Shown in pieces: positions 1-5,234 of a DNA stretch of 5,407 nucleotides. The notes beneath the pieces were generated by a model, which was not told the origin of the DNA, did no database searches, and saw only the letters and a program-made list of their open reading frames with translations. Origin of the DNA: Chloroflexi bacterium UBA2235 (GTDB lineage Bacteria; Chloroflexota; UBA11872; UBA12225); NCBI GenBank assembly GCA_002347925.1, contig DDYL01000028.1:27038-32444 (forward strand), read 5' to 3'. Numbering within the stretch: position 1 is the first letter of the stretch; each line of letters begins with the position of its first letter. Both the position numbers and the translations under genes were made by a program.

Positions 1-66
1 ATGCGCGTGAGGCGAATGGTAGGCGCGGGCGGTACCATCGCGGCGGAGGTGCTCTACGATGGCTGA
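1..66 (+). CDS. 3' end of an upstream gene (partial, product unknown)
   Basis: The first reading frame is open from the window edge to a TGA at 64-66 and would encode the last 21 residues of a protein, ending in GTIAAEVLYDG. The piece is too short to name a family. It is read as a gene tail because the stop falls inside the start of the next gene: ATG at 59 and TGA at 64 share the string ATGGCTGA. That 8-nt overlap is typical of translationally coupled operon genes and recurs elsewhere in this window. The in-frame ATG codons at 1 and 16 are probably internal. The frame could instead be open by chance, since 21 codons is short. What is seen is the open frame and the overlap; that it is a real gene end is inference. 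Confidence 0.45.
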   Translation: MRVRRMVGAGGTIAAEVLYDG

Positions 67-1051
67 CACGCGTCCGGTGGTGTTCTGTTCATGGGGGTTC
101 CCGGAAGCTGGGATTTCGTTGCTCAGGGAACACTTCAACGTACACGTGTGGGATGGGCCGGATGGCGCACCACGTGAAGTCCTGCTCAAGGAGTTGGCAG
201 ATGGCGCGGCGGCCGTTCTGGCACTGCCTCCATCGGACCGTCTGAACCCTGAAGCGATGGCGATGGCGCCCAACCTCAAAGTCATCTCAGGTTTCGGCGT
301 TGGCTTTGACTACGTTGACGTCGCCGAGGCAACCAAGCGAGGCATCGCGGTCTGCAACACACCCGGAACCTTGACCGAGACAACCGCCGACCAGGCATGG
401 GCACTCATGCTGGGAATGGCACGCCATGTCCCCAAGGGAGACCGGTACGTGCGTTCTGGCGAATGGAAGAAGTACGAACCGGCGTTGTTGCTTGGTACGG
501 ACATCCACGGTGCAACTCTCGGGGTCATCGGCATGGGCGCGATTGGCACCGCTGTGGCGCGTCGAGGGAAGGGCTTCGGCATGCGCATCCTGTATTCGGG
601 ACGCACCCGACGACTGGAAGCCGAGGCGGAAACTGGTGCGACATATGTGCCGATGGATGAGCTCCTTGCCCAATCGGACTTCGTGAGCATCAACTGTGCG
701 CTGAATGCGGAAACACGCGGGCTGATTGGCTCCCGTGAACTGGGGCTGATGAAGCGGACCGCAATCCTGGTCAATAGCGCGCGCGGAGCAATTGTCAAGC
801 AGGCCGAACTGGCGGCGGCTCTCAATTCAGGGACAATTGCCGGGGCGGCAATTGATGTGTTCGAGGTTGAACCGATTGCACCGGATGATGCACTGCTCGC
901 GTGCGATAACGCAGTGTTCGCACCGCATCTCGGGAGTGCCACGTTCGCAACGCGGTCAAAGATGTCGCGACTTGCCTGCGAGAACATCATCGCCGTCCTT
1001 CACGGGCATCGCCCACCATTTTTGGTAAACCCGGATGTGTGGAAGCACTAG
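59..1051 (+). CDS. D-2-hydroxyacid dehydrogenase, glyoxylate/hydroxypyruvate reductase type
   Basis: A cytosolic NAD(P)-dependent oxidoreductase of 330 residues, the normal length for the D-isomer-specific 2-hydroxyacid dehydrogenase family. Family members interconvert 2-keto acids such as glyoxylate or hydroxypyruvate and the D-hydroxy acids. The catalytic domain is split around a Rossmann domain. The dinucleotide loop is G158-M-G-A-I-G163. The second beta strand ends in S180-G-R182-T-R184-R185, where NAD enzymes carry an acidic residue, so NADP(H) preference is inferred. The catalytic trio is visible: Arg242 in NSARGAIV, Glu271 in DVFEVEP, and His290 in PHLGSAT followed by TRSKM, a pattern shared with human GRHPR and bacterial glyoxylate reductases. 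GVGFDYVDV (80-88) is the usual substrate-domain signature. The start is supported by GGAGGT at 45-50, 8 nt before the ATG. The overlap with the preceding frame suggests it is a downstream operon gene. Family is certain; the exact substrate (glyoxylate, hydroxypyruvate, or phosphoglycerate-like acids) is not. Confidence 0.93.
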   Translation: MADTRPVVFCSWGFPEAGISLLREHFNVHVWDGPDGAPREVLLKELADGAAAVLALPPSDRLNPEAMAMAPNLKVISGFGVGFDYVDVAEATKRGIAVCNTPGTLTETTADQAWALMLGMARHVPKGDRYVRSGEWKKYEPALLLGTDIHGATLGVIGMGAIGTAVARRGKGFGMRILYSGRTRRLEAEAETGATYVPMDELLAQSDFVSINCALNAETRGLIGSRELGLMKRTAILVNSARGAIVKQAELAAALNSGTIAGAAIDVFEVEPIAPDDALLACDNAVFAPHLGSATFATRSKMSRLACENIIAVLHGHRPPFLVNPDVWKH

Positions 1052-1056
1052 GCCGG

Positions 1057-1112
1057 GACGGTCTTTTGCCGAGGGAGCCAGACGGAAAGAACCGGATGGC
1101 TCATGGCCCGTC
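1057..1112 (+). other. Compound hairpin in the 3' region after the dehydrogenase gene
   Basis: Starting six bases after the stop codon, paired segments nest around one centre: GACGG 1057-1061 with CCGTC 1108-1112; GCC 1068-1070 with GGC 1105-1107; GAGCCA 1075-1080 with TGGCTC 1097-1102; CGG 1083-1085 with CCG 1092-1094, closed by the loop AAAGAA. Between the last two stems GA (1081-1082) faces GA (1095-1096), an arrangement that in RNA usually forms tandem sheared G-A pairs, so the upper part may be one continuous 11-pair helix. No T-run follows, so this is not a standard intrinsic terminator on the plus strand. It could be a Rho-associated or RNA-protecting 3' structure, or a protein site. 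The pairing is seen; the role is inference. Confidence 0.45.
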
Positions 1113-1251
1113 AGCGCCGAGTTCCACCCCGACATGGTCACGGCAACACGATTTTCGATGAAAAAATCTTGGTGAGTGAAGGCGTGTGCGTTCAGGGTGG
1201 ATTTCGTGAACGTCTGCGAGGTTCCCTATCGTTTTCACCCGAGAGGTGTGA

Positions 1252-1278
1252 CTTGCTTGGCAACTTCACTCAAGCAAG
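1252..1278 (+). repeat. Perfect 8-bp inverted repeat with 11-nt spacer
   Basis: CTTGCTTG (1252-1259) is mirrored exactly by CAAGCAAG (1271-1278). A further GTG (1246-1248) and CAC (1282-1284) can pair outside a 3x3 internal loop. It lies about 45 nt upstream of the proposed -35 of the next gene and has no T-run. Centre-to-centre spacing of the arms is 19 bp, so it could be a DNA operator for a dimeric regulator or an RNA hairpin. Either use is inference. Confidence 0.4.
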
Positions 1279-1320
1279 CATCACGTCCTGACCCACGTTG
1301 AAATGATTGGTTTGCAGTTT

Positions 1321-1349
1321 TTGATATTGTTTCTCTTTAGGGTTACAAG
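1321..1349 (+). promoter_or_regulatory. Candidate sigma-70-like promoter of the YCII-family gene
   Basis: TTGATA (1321-1326, five of six to TTGACA) is followed after 17 bp by TACAAG (1344-1349, four of six to TATAAT) in a T-rich stretch. Transcription would begin near 1356, leaving a leader of only about 12 nt, so the Shine-Dalgarno site would be truncated; upstream only the weak AAAAAGAG (1350-1357) is present. The segment CTTTA-N4-TACAAG at 1335-1349 recurs before purB at 1756-1770. An alternative -35, TTGAAA at 1298-1303, has no good -10 partner. Confidence 0.45.
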
Positions 1350-1367
1350 AAAAAGAGTTATTACATC

Positions 1368-1715
1368 ATGACAAAATACTTGATTTCGTTTCCTGGTTCG
1401 GCGATGAATCACATTCCACCAGAGGACTTTCCCGCCGTTTCCGAGGCGTCGCATGAAGTAGTGCGTGAAGCCAAGCGGGCCGGCGTCTGGATCTTCGGTG
1501 GAGGGATCAACGAGGACGTGCCGTCGATCATGGTGGCTGGTGATTGCACTGTCTCTTCAGAGACATACCCTCAAACGAGAGAATTTAATGGTGGGTTTAC
1601 CGTTCTTGAAGTCGCTACAAGGGAAGAAGCGATACAGTGGGCGGCGAAAATAGCCGTCGGGTGCCGATGCCCACAAGAATTGAGAGAGTTTCAGTACGAT
1701 CCAGAATCAACATGA
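1368..1715 (+). CDS. YCII/DGPF-domain family protein
   Basis: A 115-residue soluble protein of the YCII-related superfamily, small ferredoxin-like alpha-beta folds that form dimeric barrels. Their biochemical role is mostly unknown; 'transcription initiation protein' is a legacy label. The strand MTKYLISFPGSAM opens the fold, followed by a helix (about 18-38), the conserved AGVWIFGGGINED (38-50), and the strand and helix core GGFTVLEVATREEAIQWAAK (75-94), then the family-typical CRCPQELREF (99-108). The motif that reads DGP[FY] in most relatives is here S64-E65-T66-Y67, so the signature is degenerate. The ATG at 1368 is the only sensible start because an in-frame TAG lies at 1338-1340; its ribosome site is weak. 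The gene stands alone with its own promoter and probable terminator. By eye its GC is about 53%, below its neighbours. No adjacent ECF sigma factor, a common partner of such genes, is present. Confidence 0.85.
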   Translation: MTKYLISFPGSAMNHIPPEDFPAVSEASHEVVREAKRAGVWIFGGGINEDVPSIMVAGDCTVSSETYPQTREFNGGFTVLEVATREEAIQWAAKIAVGCRCPQELREFQYDPEST

Positions 1716-1740
1716 TAACGGATCGGTAATCTTTTTTCCT
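1697..1740 (+). terminator. Probable intrinsic terminator overlapping the YCII gene stop codon
   Basis: CGATCC (1697-1702) pairs with GGATCG (1720-1725). After a 3x3 internal loop, ATCA (1706-1709) pairs with TGAT (1713-1716) around the loop ACA. The stop codon TGA at 1713-1715 lies inside the upper stem. Five bases beyond the stem comes a six-T run (1732-1737), then CCTTTTCTTT. The stem is interrupted and the T-run slightly displaced, so efficiency may be modest. It would separate the YCII gene from purB. Confidence 0.5.
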
Positions 1741-1745
1741 TTTCT

Positions 1746-1770
1746 TTGTAATATACTTTACATATACAAG
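1746..1770 (+). promoter_or_regulatory. purB promoter region with nested palindromes (candidate operator)
   Basis: In a stretch of about 22% GC, TTGTA (1746-1750) mirrors TACAA (1765-1769), and within it TGTAA (1747-1751) mirrors TTACA (1758-1762) around TATACT. ATATAC also repeats directly at 1751 and 1762, 11 bp apart, one helical turn. TATACT (1752-1757, five of six) and TACAAG (1765-1770, four of six) are both possible -10 boxes; no good -35 is seen for either. CTTTA-N4-TACAAG (1756-1770) matches the promoter of the preceding gene. A dimeric repressor binding over the -10 is plausible; which protein is unknown. Confidence 0.45.
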
Positions 1771-1794
1771 TAGCGCGAGGAGACCGTTTTCGGC

Positions 1795-3159
1795 ATGCTT
1801 CCGGTTGATGCACTTTCCCCGCTTGATGGTCGCTACGCATCGCAACTCGCCGACGTGTCGTCGGCATTTTCTGAAGCTGCGCTCATCAGGGCACGGGTTC
1901 GTGTGGAAGTGGAGTGGCTCATCTGCCTGGCCTCGCACACGGCGATACCAGGAATCGCGCCCTTCACCACAGGGGAAACAGCGTCGCTTCGCGAGATTGT
2001 CAATCAGTTCAACGGCACCGACGCTGAACGCGTGAAAGCGATTGAGGCTCGCACCAGGCACGATGTGAAGGCCGTCGAGTACTACCTCGCCGAACATCTC
2101 GCGAGCCTCGGATTGGCCGACAGGGTCCCGTTCCTTCATTTCGCACTCACTTCAGAGGACGTGAATAACCTTTCCCATGCACTGCTCATGGCAAATGGTG
2201 TCCGGGGCGCATGGCGGTCGCGTGCGACCGCTCTCATCGAGACAACGAGGGATCTGGCCGTCGCGACCCGTTCGGCGCCACTTCTTGCACTGACCCACGG
2301 ACAACCGGCCACGCCAACGACTCTCGGCAAGGAACTTGCGGTCTTCGTCGCCAGATGGGAGAGGCAACTCGCTCACATCGACCGACAGGAGTACCTCGGC
2401 AAGTGCAATGGCGCGACCGGGACCTTCGGCGCACACCTGATTGCATATCCTGACGCACCGTGGGAAGAAATCTCACGCGGATTTGTCGAAGGCCTCGGTC
2501 TGACGTATGCGCCACTCACGACACAAATCGAGCCGCATGATTGGATTGCGGAGACATGCCATGGTCTGATCCGGTTCGGTCAGGTCACGCTCGACTTCGC
2601 GCGAGACATGTGGACGTACATTTCCCGAGGGGTCCTCCGGCAGCGGACCGTTGCAGGCGAAGTCGGATCGTCGACCATGCCCCACAAGGTCAACCCGATC
2701 GACTTCGAGAATGCCGAGGCAAACCTCGGTCTAGCATCGGCACTCCTCGATCACTTGGCACTGAAACTCACCGTGTCGCGGCTGCAACGCGACTTGTCGG
2801 ACTCGAGTGCACTGCGGAATCTCGGATCAGCAATAGGGTATTCGGCTGTTGCGCTGGCTTCGGCAACGCGAGGTCTTGGCCGGGTCGCGCCAGATCACGA
2901 CGCGATGATGCGGGAACTTGATGACCATTGGGAAGTCCTCGCAGAGGCAATCCAGACTGTGTTGCGCGCCCACGGCATCACCGAGGCGTACGAGCAAATG
3001 AAACTCCTGACCCGTGGCGCCCGCGTCGAGCCCAATGAGCTGCGTGACGTGATCGCTTCGCTTCCATTGCCAGATGACGCGCGAACACGCCTGCTCGAAC
3101 TGGCACCCGCCACCTACATTGGCATGGCAGATGATCTGGTACGCCATGTCATCAAGTAG
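1795..3159 (+). CDS. purB: Adenylosuccinate lyase (PurB), E. coli type
   Basis: This enzyme of the fumarase/aspartase superfamily acts twice in purine synthesis: it releases fumarate from SAICAR to give AICAR and from adenylosuccinate to give AMP. It is a cytosolic homotetramer whose active sites combine residues from three subunits. At 454 residues it matches the longer E. coli form (456) rather than the roughly 430-residue Bacillus form, and it aligns end to end with it. Visible landmarks: SPLDGRY (8-14), HDVKAVEYYL (89-98), TSEDVNNLSHAL (119-130), THGQPATP (167-174) with His168 matching the catalytic acid His171 of E. coli, TQIEPHD (243-249), and the flexible signature loop GSSTMPHKVNP (291-301) whose Ser292 corresponds to catalytic Ser295. 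The C-terminal PATYIGMADDLV is also typical. The start is fixed by an in-frame TAG at 1771-1773 and by GAGGAG at 1777-1782, a rather long 12 nt before the ATG. The gene appears monocistronic. Confidence 0.97.
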   Translation: MLPVDALSPLDGRYASQLADVSSAFSEAALIRARVRVEVEWLICLASHTAIPGIAPFTTGETASLREIVNQFNGTDAERVKAIEARTRHDVKAVEYYLAEHLASLGLADRVPFLHFALTSEDVNNLSHALLMANGVRGAWRSRATALIETTRDLAVATRSAPLLALTHGQPATPTTLGKELAVFVARWERQLAHIDRQEYLGKCNGATGTFGAHLIAYPDAPWEEISRGFVEGLGLTYAPLTTQIEPHDWIAETCHGLIRFGQVTLDFARDMWTYISRGVLRQRTVAGEVGSSTMPHKVNPIDFENAEANLGLASALLDHLALKLTVSRLQRDLSDSSALRNLGSAIGYSAVALASATRGLGRVAPDHDAMMRELDDHWEVLAEAIQTVLRAHGITEAYEQMKLLTRGARVEPNELRDVIASLPLPDDARTRLLELAPATYIGMADDLVRHVIK

Positions 3160-3160
3160 C

Positions 3161-3279
3161 CTCGAGTTCGCCTGCCGAACTAGAAACTCGAAGCACCGGC
3201 AGCCTGCCACGTTTGCCCATGTCGTTCCGGGGGTCAAACCTTGGGTCTCGTCGTAAACGGGCAGGCTCGCTCGTGCCGG
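3161..3279. terminator. Inverted repeats between convergent genes, possible bidirectional terminator
   Basis: The gap between the purB stop (3159) and the kinase stop (3281) has two foldable elements. The first is AGTTCG (3165-3170) with CGAACT (3176-3181), loop CCTGC. The second is a larger arm pair: CCGGCA 3196-3201 with TGCCGG 3274-3279, GCCTGCC 3202-3208 with GGCAGGC 3260-3266, and, after a bulged A, CGTTT 3210-3214 with AAACG 3255-3259, enclosing 40 nt. The 3' arm carries a 7-nt bulge (3267-3273). Neither strand has a proper T-run. Position between converging genes suggests transcript ends on both strands. The pairing is seen; termination is inferred. Confidence 0.4.
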
Positions 3280-3280
3280 A

Positions 3281-3997
3281 TCACGCGTACATGAGGCGAG
3301 AGCGTATTGCGTCAGCGAGAACCGCGGTTGCAACCGGGTTAGGTCGATCATGGGGGATGACGATGTCGGCCTGTCGGCGCTGCCAATCAGTGTAGTGCTG
3401 GTTATTCGGCTGTACGTCTCGTAGAAACCATTCAAGCGACTGCTCGATGGTCCGGCCCGAAGTAGTGGTGTCTCGCTTGATGCGTCGCAGGACCCGTTCC
3501 TCAACGTCACAATCAAGGAAGACTTTCACATCCAATAGTGCCTGGACTGGCGCATCGACGAAGAGAAGATGCCCCTCGACGATCACTAGCCGCGTTGGAC
3601 CAATCTCGCGAATATCCGGCGCACGCTGAGCCAAGCCGGTGCCCCGTCCAGGAAATGGGGTGGACGTGCCCTGCTTGAGAAGCGTCAGAGCCTCGCGCAG
3701 GGCTGGCCACGCAATCGCATCGGGACGGTTCGCGGTCCGCGCCGCCGGACGCGCATCCTCAGGCAAATGAAGGTAATCCTGGAAGTACTCATCCTGACGG
3801 ATCAGAACCGGGGCGAGACTCGGGTCGCTTGCGCGCAATGTCTCGATCAGGGCACGCGCAAACGTGGTCTTTCCAGACGATGTGCCCCCACAGATCCCGA
3901 CAACCAAGGCGGTGCCGCCACGAGGGCGGGTCCAGGTTTCACGCACTTCCCCACGCACAGATGGAGGCGGAGGCAACAGGCCATCGGCTTCAGACAT
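3281..3997 (-). CDS. Uridine-kinase-family P-loop kinase (substrate uncertain)
   Basis: A 238-residue P-loop enzyme of the uridine kinase/phosphoribulokinase family, expected to phosphorylate a nucleoside or similar hydroxyl compound with ATP in the cytosol. After an N-terminal extension of about 28 residues that typical Udk (about 210) lacks come the Walker A loop G37-GTSSGKTT45, RQDEYF (67-72) with Asp69 at the catalytic-base position of human UCK2 Asp62, the Walker-B-like strand LVIVEGHLLF (137-146), KVFLDCD (158-164), and the lid RRIKRDTTTSGR (171-182). The stretch QPNNQHY and ADIVIP near 196-215 is also family-typical. The uridine-recognition segment (YDY/YDF..H.R in Udk and UCK2) is not recognisable; PFPGRGTGLAQRAP (114-127) lies there. 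Substrate is therefore left open, with uridine/cytidine, another nucleoside or a non-nucleoside all possible. Start: GGAG at 4004-4007 precedes the ATG by 6 nt, and ATGTCTGA overlaps the upstream gene's stop by 8 nt, implying coupled translation. Confidence 0.82.
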   Translation of the reverse strand: MSEADGLLPPPPSVRGEVRETWTRPRGGTALVVGICGGTSSGKTTFARALIETLRASDPSLAPVLIRQDEYFQDYLHLPEDARPAARTANRPDAIAWPALREALTLLKQGTSTPFPGRGTGLAQRAPDIREIGPTRLVIVEGHLLFVDAPVQALLDVKVFLDCDVEERVLRRIKRDTTTSGRTIEQSLEWFLRDVQPNNQHYTDWQRRQADIVIPHDRPNPVATAVLADAIRSRLMYA

Positions 3998-5183
3998 AGT
4001 TCACTCCGTACCAGAGCGCAGGGAGTGGCAGCGCCGACGCCAATTCCGCAGCGAGGGACCGGTCGCCATCCGGTTCTGGATGAGTGTCGCCGGGGTCGCC
4101 GAACAACCAGGGACCGAGTGCCCCGTGATCGGCCAGCCGGATTGTCCGGCTTCCATCGCCGATGGTGAACCCTCCTCGCGCGTTCCCCGCACGTTCGTCA
4201 GCTTCGAAGACCAATCTGGACGCCAAGTCGTGACCAATACGTCCCGCAATCAGTGGGCGAACCTTCCCCATCAGACCCGGAAAGTCAATGACACGGATCG
4301 TTCCCGATGACGGTTCCGGAACTCCTTGCAAGCCCGCATGACGAAGTACCCTGCCCAAATCCGCATCGTGACCACCGACGTGGACTTCTGCGCGGCCGGC
4401 ACCATACTGGTCTATCAGTGCAGACAATGCATGCGCGACGGCATCCCGAGACCCGGCGTGTTCCACGACGCGCACGAACAGGACGTCCCCATCCTTTCGG
4501 TTTCGGACCCGGTCCGGGCGGTGAACAACGACATACGCAACCGTGCCGGAGCCATCTGAAACCCCCCAGAAGTCCGACGGCGTATTCATCACAATCCCGC
4601 AATCGAACGCCCGTTCCCAGTCATCTCGGGGCCGAACGAAACGGACCGCCTCACGTTCATGGATAGCACCGAGTGCCGGAATGTCATGTGCGGTCAGCGG
4701 CACAAGCGTCAAGCCCGGCCTAGTAACCGCACGTCGACTGGCGGCATTTCCAGCCTCAAGAGTGAACCGGTGATCGGCACCTACTTCCCGACATCCAACC
4801 CGCGTATATAACCCTCGACCACCCGAGATCATCATGAGGTCGACCCCGGAGGCGGACGCATGATCGAAAGCATCCTGGACGCAAACTGAACCCAACCCCC
4901 GCCCACGCGCCTCTGGTGCGGTCGCGACGGCACCGATGCACGCGACGGTAATGACCGGTCCAAGGAGGACCGCCGGACGGATAGTGAACCCAACATGCGT
5001 GACTAACTGGCCACCTTCGCGGATGACGCGCAAGTTCGCCCGGTTCGAGGCGTTGAACAATTGCGGGTAGTCGTGGAACATCTCGGGACGAAAGACGGTG
5101 GAGACAAGATGGTCGAGCAGGGGCCATTCATCACTACCAAGCGCTCGGGGTCCATCTGGAGGGGTAGTCGGTTCGGCAACCAC
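3990..5183 (-). CDS. Eis-like GNAT N-acetyltransferase with SCP2-like C-terminal domain
   Basis: A 397-residue protein with the three-part build of the Eis family (M. tuberculosis Eis, about 402 residues): an N-terminal GNAT domain (about 12-150), a second degenerate GNAT-like domain (about 155-285) and a C-terminal SCP2-like domain (about 295-397). The acetyl-CoA loop follows strand VACIGAVATAP as ARGRGLGS (92-99). GLYTRVGC (124-131) supplies Tyr126, matching the general-acid tyrosine of Eis. The entry to the last domain, TIRVIDFPGLMGKVRPLIAG (295-314), is characteristic. Eis proteins use the C-terminal carboxylate as general base; here the chain ends WYGVNYV. Known members acetylate amines, including aminoglycosides and lysines, but the substrate cannot be read here. 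The start is a GTG: an in-frame TGA lies just two codons upstream (5190-5192) and the SD AGGAAGG (5194-5200) is 10 nt away. It is the first gene of a two-gene unit with the kinase. Confidence 0.88.
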   Translation of the reverse strand: MVAEPTTPPDGPRALGSDEWPLLDHLVSTVFRPEMFHDYPQLFNASNRANLRVIREGGQLVTHVGFTIRPAVLLGPVITVACIGAVATAPEARGRGLGSVCVQDAFDHASASGVDLMMISGGRGLYTRVGCREVGADHRFTLEAGNAASRRAVTRPGLTLVPLTAHDIPALGAIHEREAVRFVRPRDDWERAFDCGIVMNTPSDFWGVSDGSGTVAYVVVHRPDRVRNRKDGDVLFVRVVEHAGSRDAVAHALSALIDQYGAGRAEVHVGGHDADLGRVLRHAGLQGVPEPSSGTIRVIDFPGLMGKVRPLIAGRIGHDLASRLVFEADERAGNARGGFTIGDGSRTIRLADHGALGPWLFGDPGDTHPEPDGDRSLAAELASALPLPALWYGVNYV

Positions 5184-5193
5184 AGTCAGTCAT

Positions 5194-5200
5194 CCTTCCT
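5194..5200 (-). promoter_or_regulatory. Ribosome binding site that fixes the GTG start of the acetyltransferase
   Basis: On the minus strand AGGAAGG lies 10 nt before GTG 5183. It directly abuts an out-of-frame ATG (5193-5191) that would give only a 19-codon peptide, so the spacing favours the GTG. An in-frame TGA between the site and the GTG excludes a longer N-terminus. Confidence 0.55.
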
Positions 5201-5234
5201 CGCGCGCCGATGATACTCGCGACCATGCGCGCGC

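Larger units (their letters stand above)
1052..1367 (+). other. 316-nt intergenic region with several inverted repeats, no convincing gene
   Basis: No frame here has a protein-like product. The longest plus frame (62 codons from 1103) is rich in Arg and low-complexity and has no ribosome binding site. The region holds a compound hairpin at 1057-1112, a weak AT stem (GATTTT 1150-1155 with AAAATC 1163-1168), a CACC/GGTG stem (1236-1239 with 1245-1248) and a perfect 8-bp inverted repeat at 1252-1278. From about 1296 composition drops to roughly 31% GC and a promoter-like sequence appears before the next gene. It may be the 3' untranslated region of the dehydrogenase operon plus the promoter of the next gene; a small RNA is possible but unproven. 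Confidence 0.6.

Noticed and set aside
310..990. 226-codon minus-strand frame inside the dehydrogenase gene
   Set aside because: It is antisense to a fully conserved enzyme; its Ser/Ala/Arg-rich product is typical of a shadow frame in GC-rich DNA.
59..1051. Annotation of the dehydrogenase as serA (phosphoglycerate dehydrogenase)
   Set aside because: No C-terminal ACT or regulatory domain, PHLGSAT signature and an NADP-type Arg cluster fit the glyoxylate/hydroxypyruvate reductase group better.
1158..1175. Tiny frame M-K-K-S-W as a leader peptide
   Set aside because: No ribosome site, only five codons, and no attenuator-type hairpins with a T-run downstream.
1103..1291. 62-codon plus-strand open frame in the large intergenic gap
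   Set aside because: No ribosome site, Arg-rich unstructured product, and it overlaps the hairpin and the 8-bp inverted repeat.
1615..2139. 174-codon minus-strand frame opposite the YCII gene end and purB start
   Set aside because: It lies opposite strongly conserved purB codons and spans the purB promoter; the product resembles no family.
2827..3516. 229-codon minus-strand frame across the purB end and the kinase C-terminus
   Set aside because: It is a shadow of two convincing genes and has no recognisable domain.
5137..5193. ATG-started 19-codon minus frame overlapping the acetyltransferase start
   Set aside because: The SD-like sequence directly abuts this ATG, which is too close; the GTG frame encodes a conserved protein.
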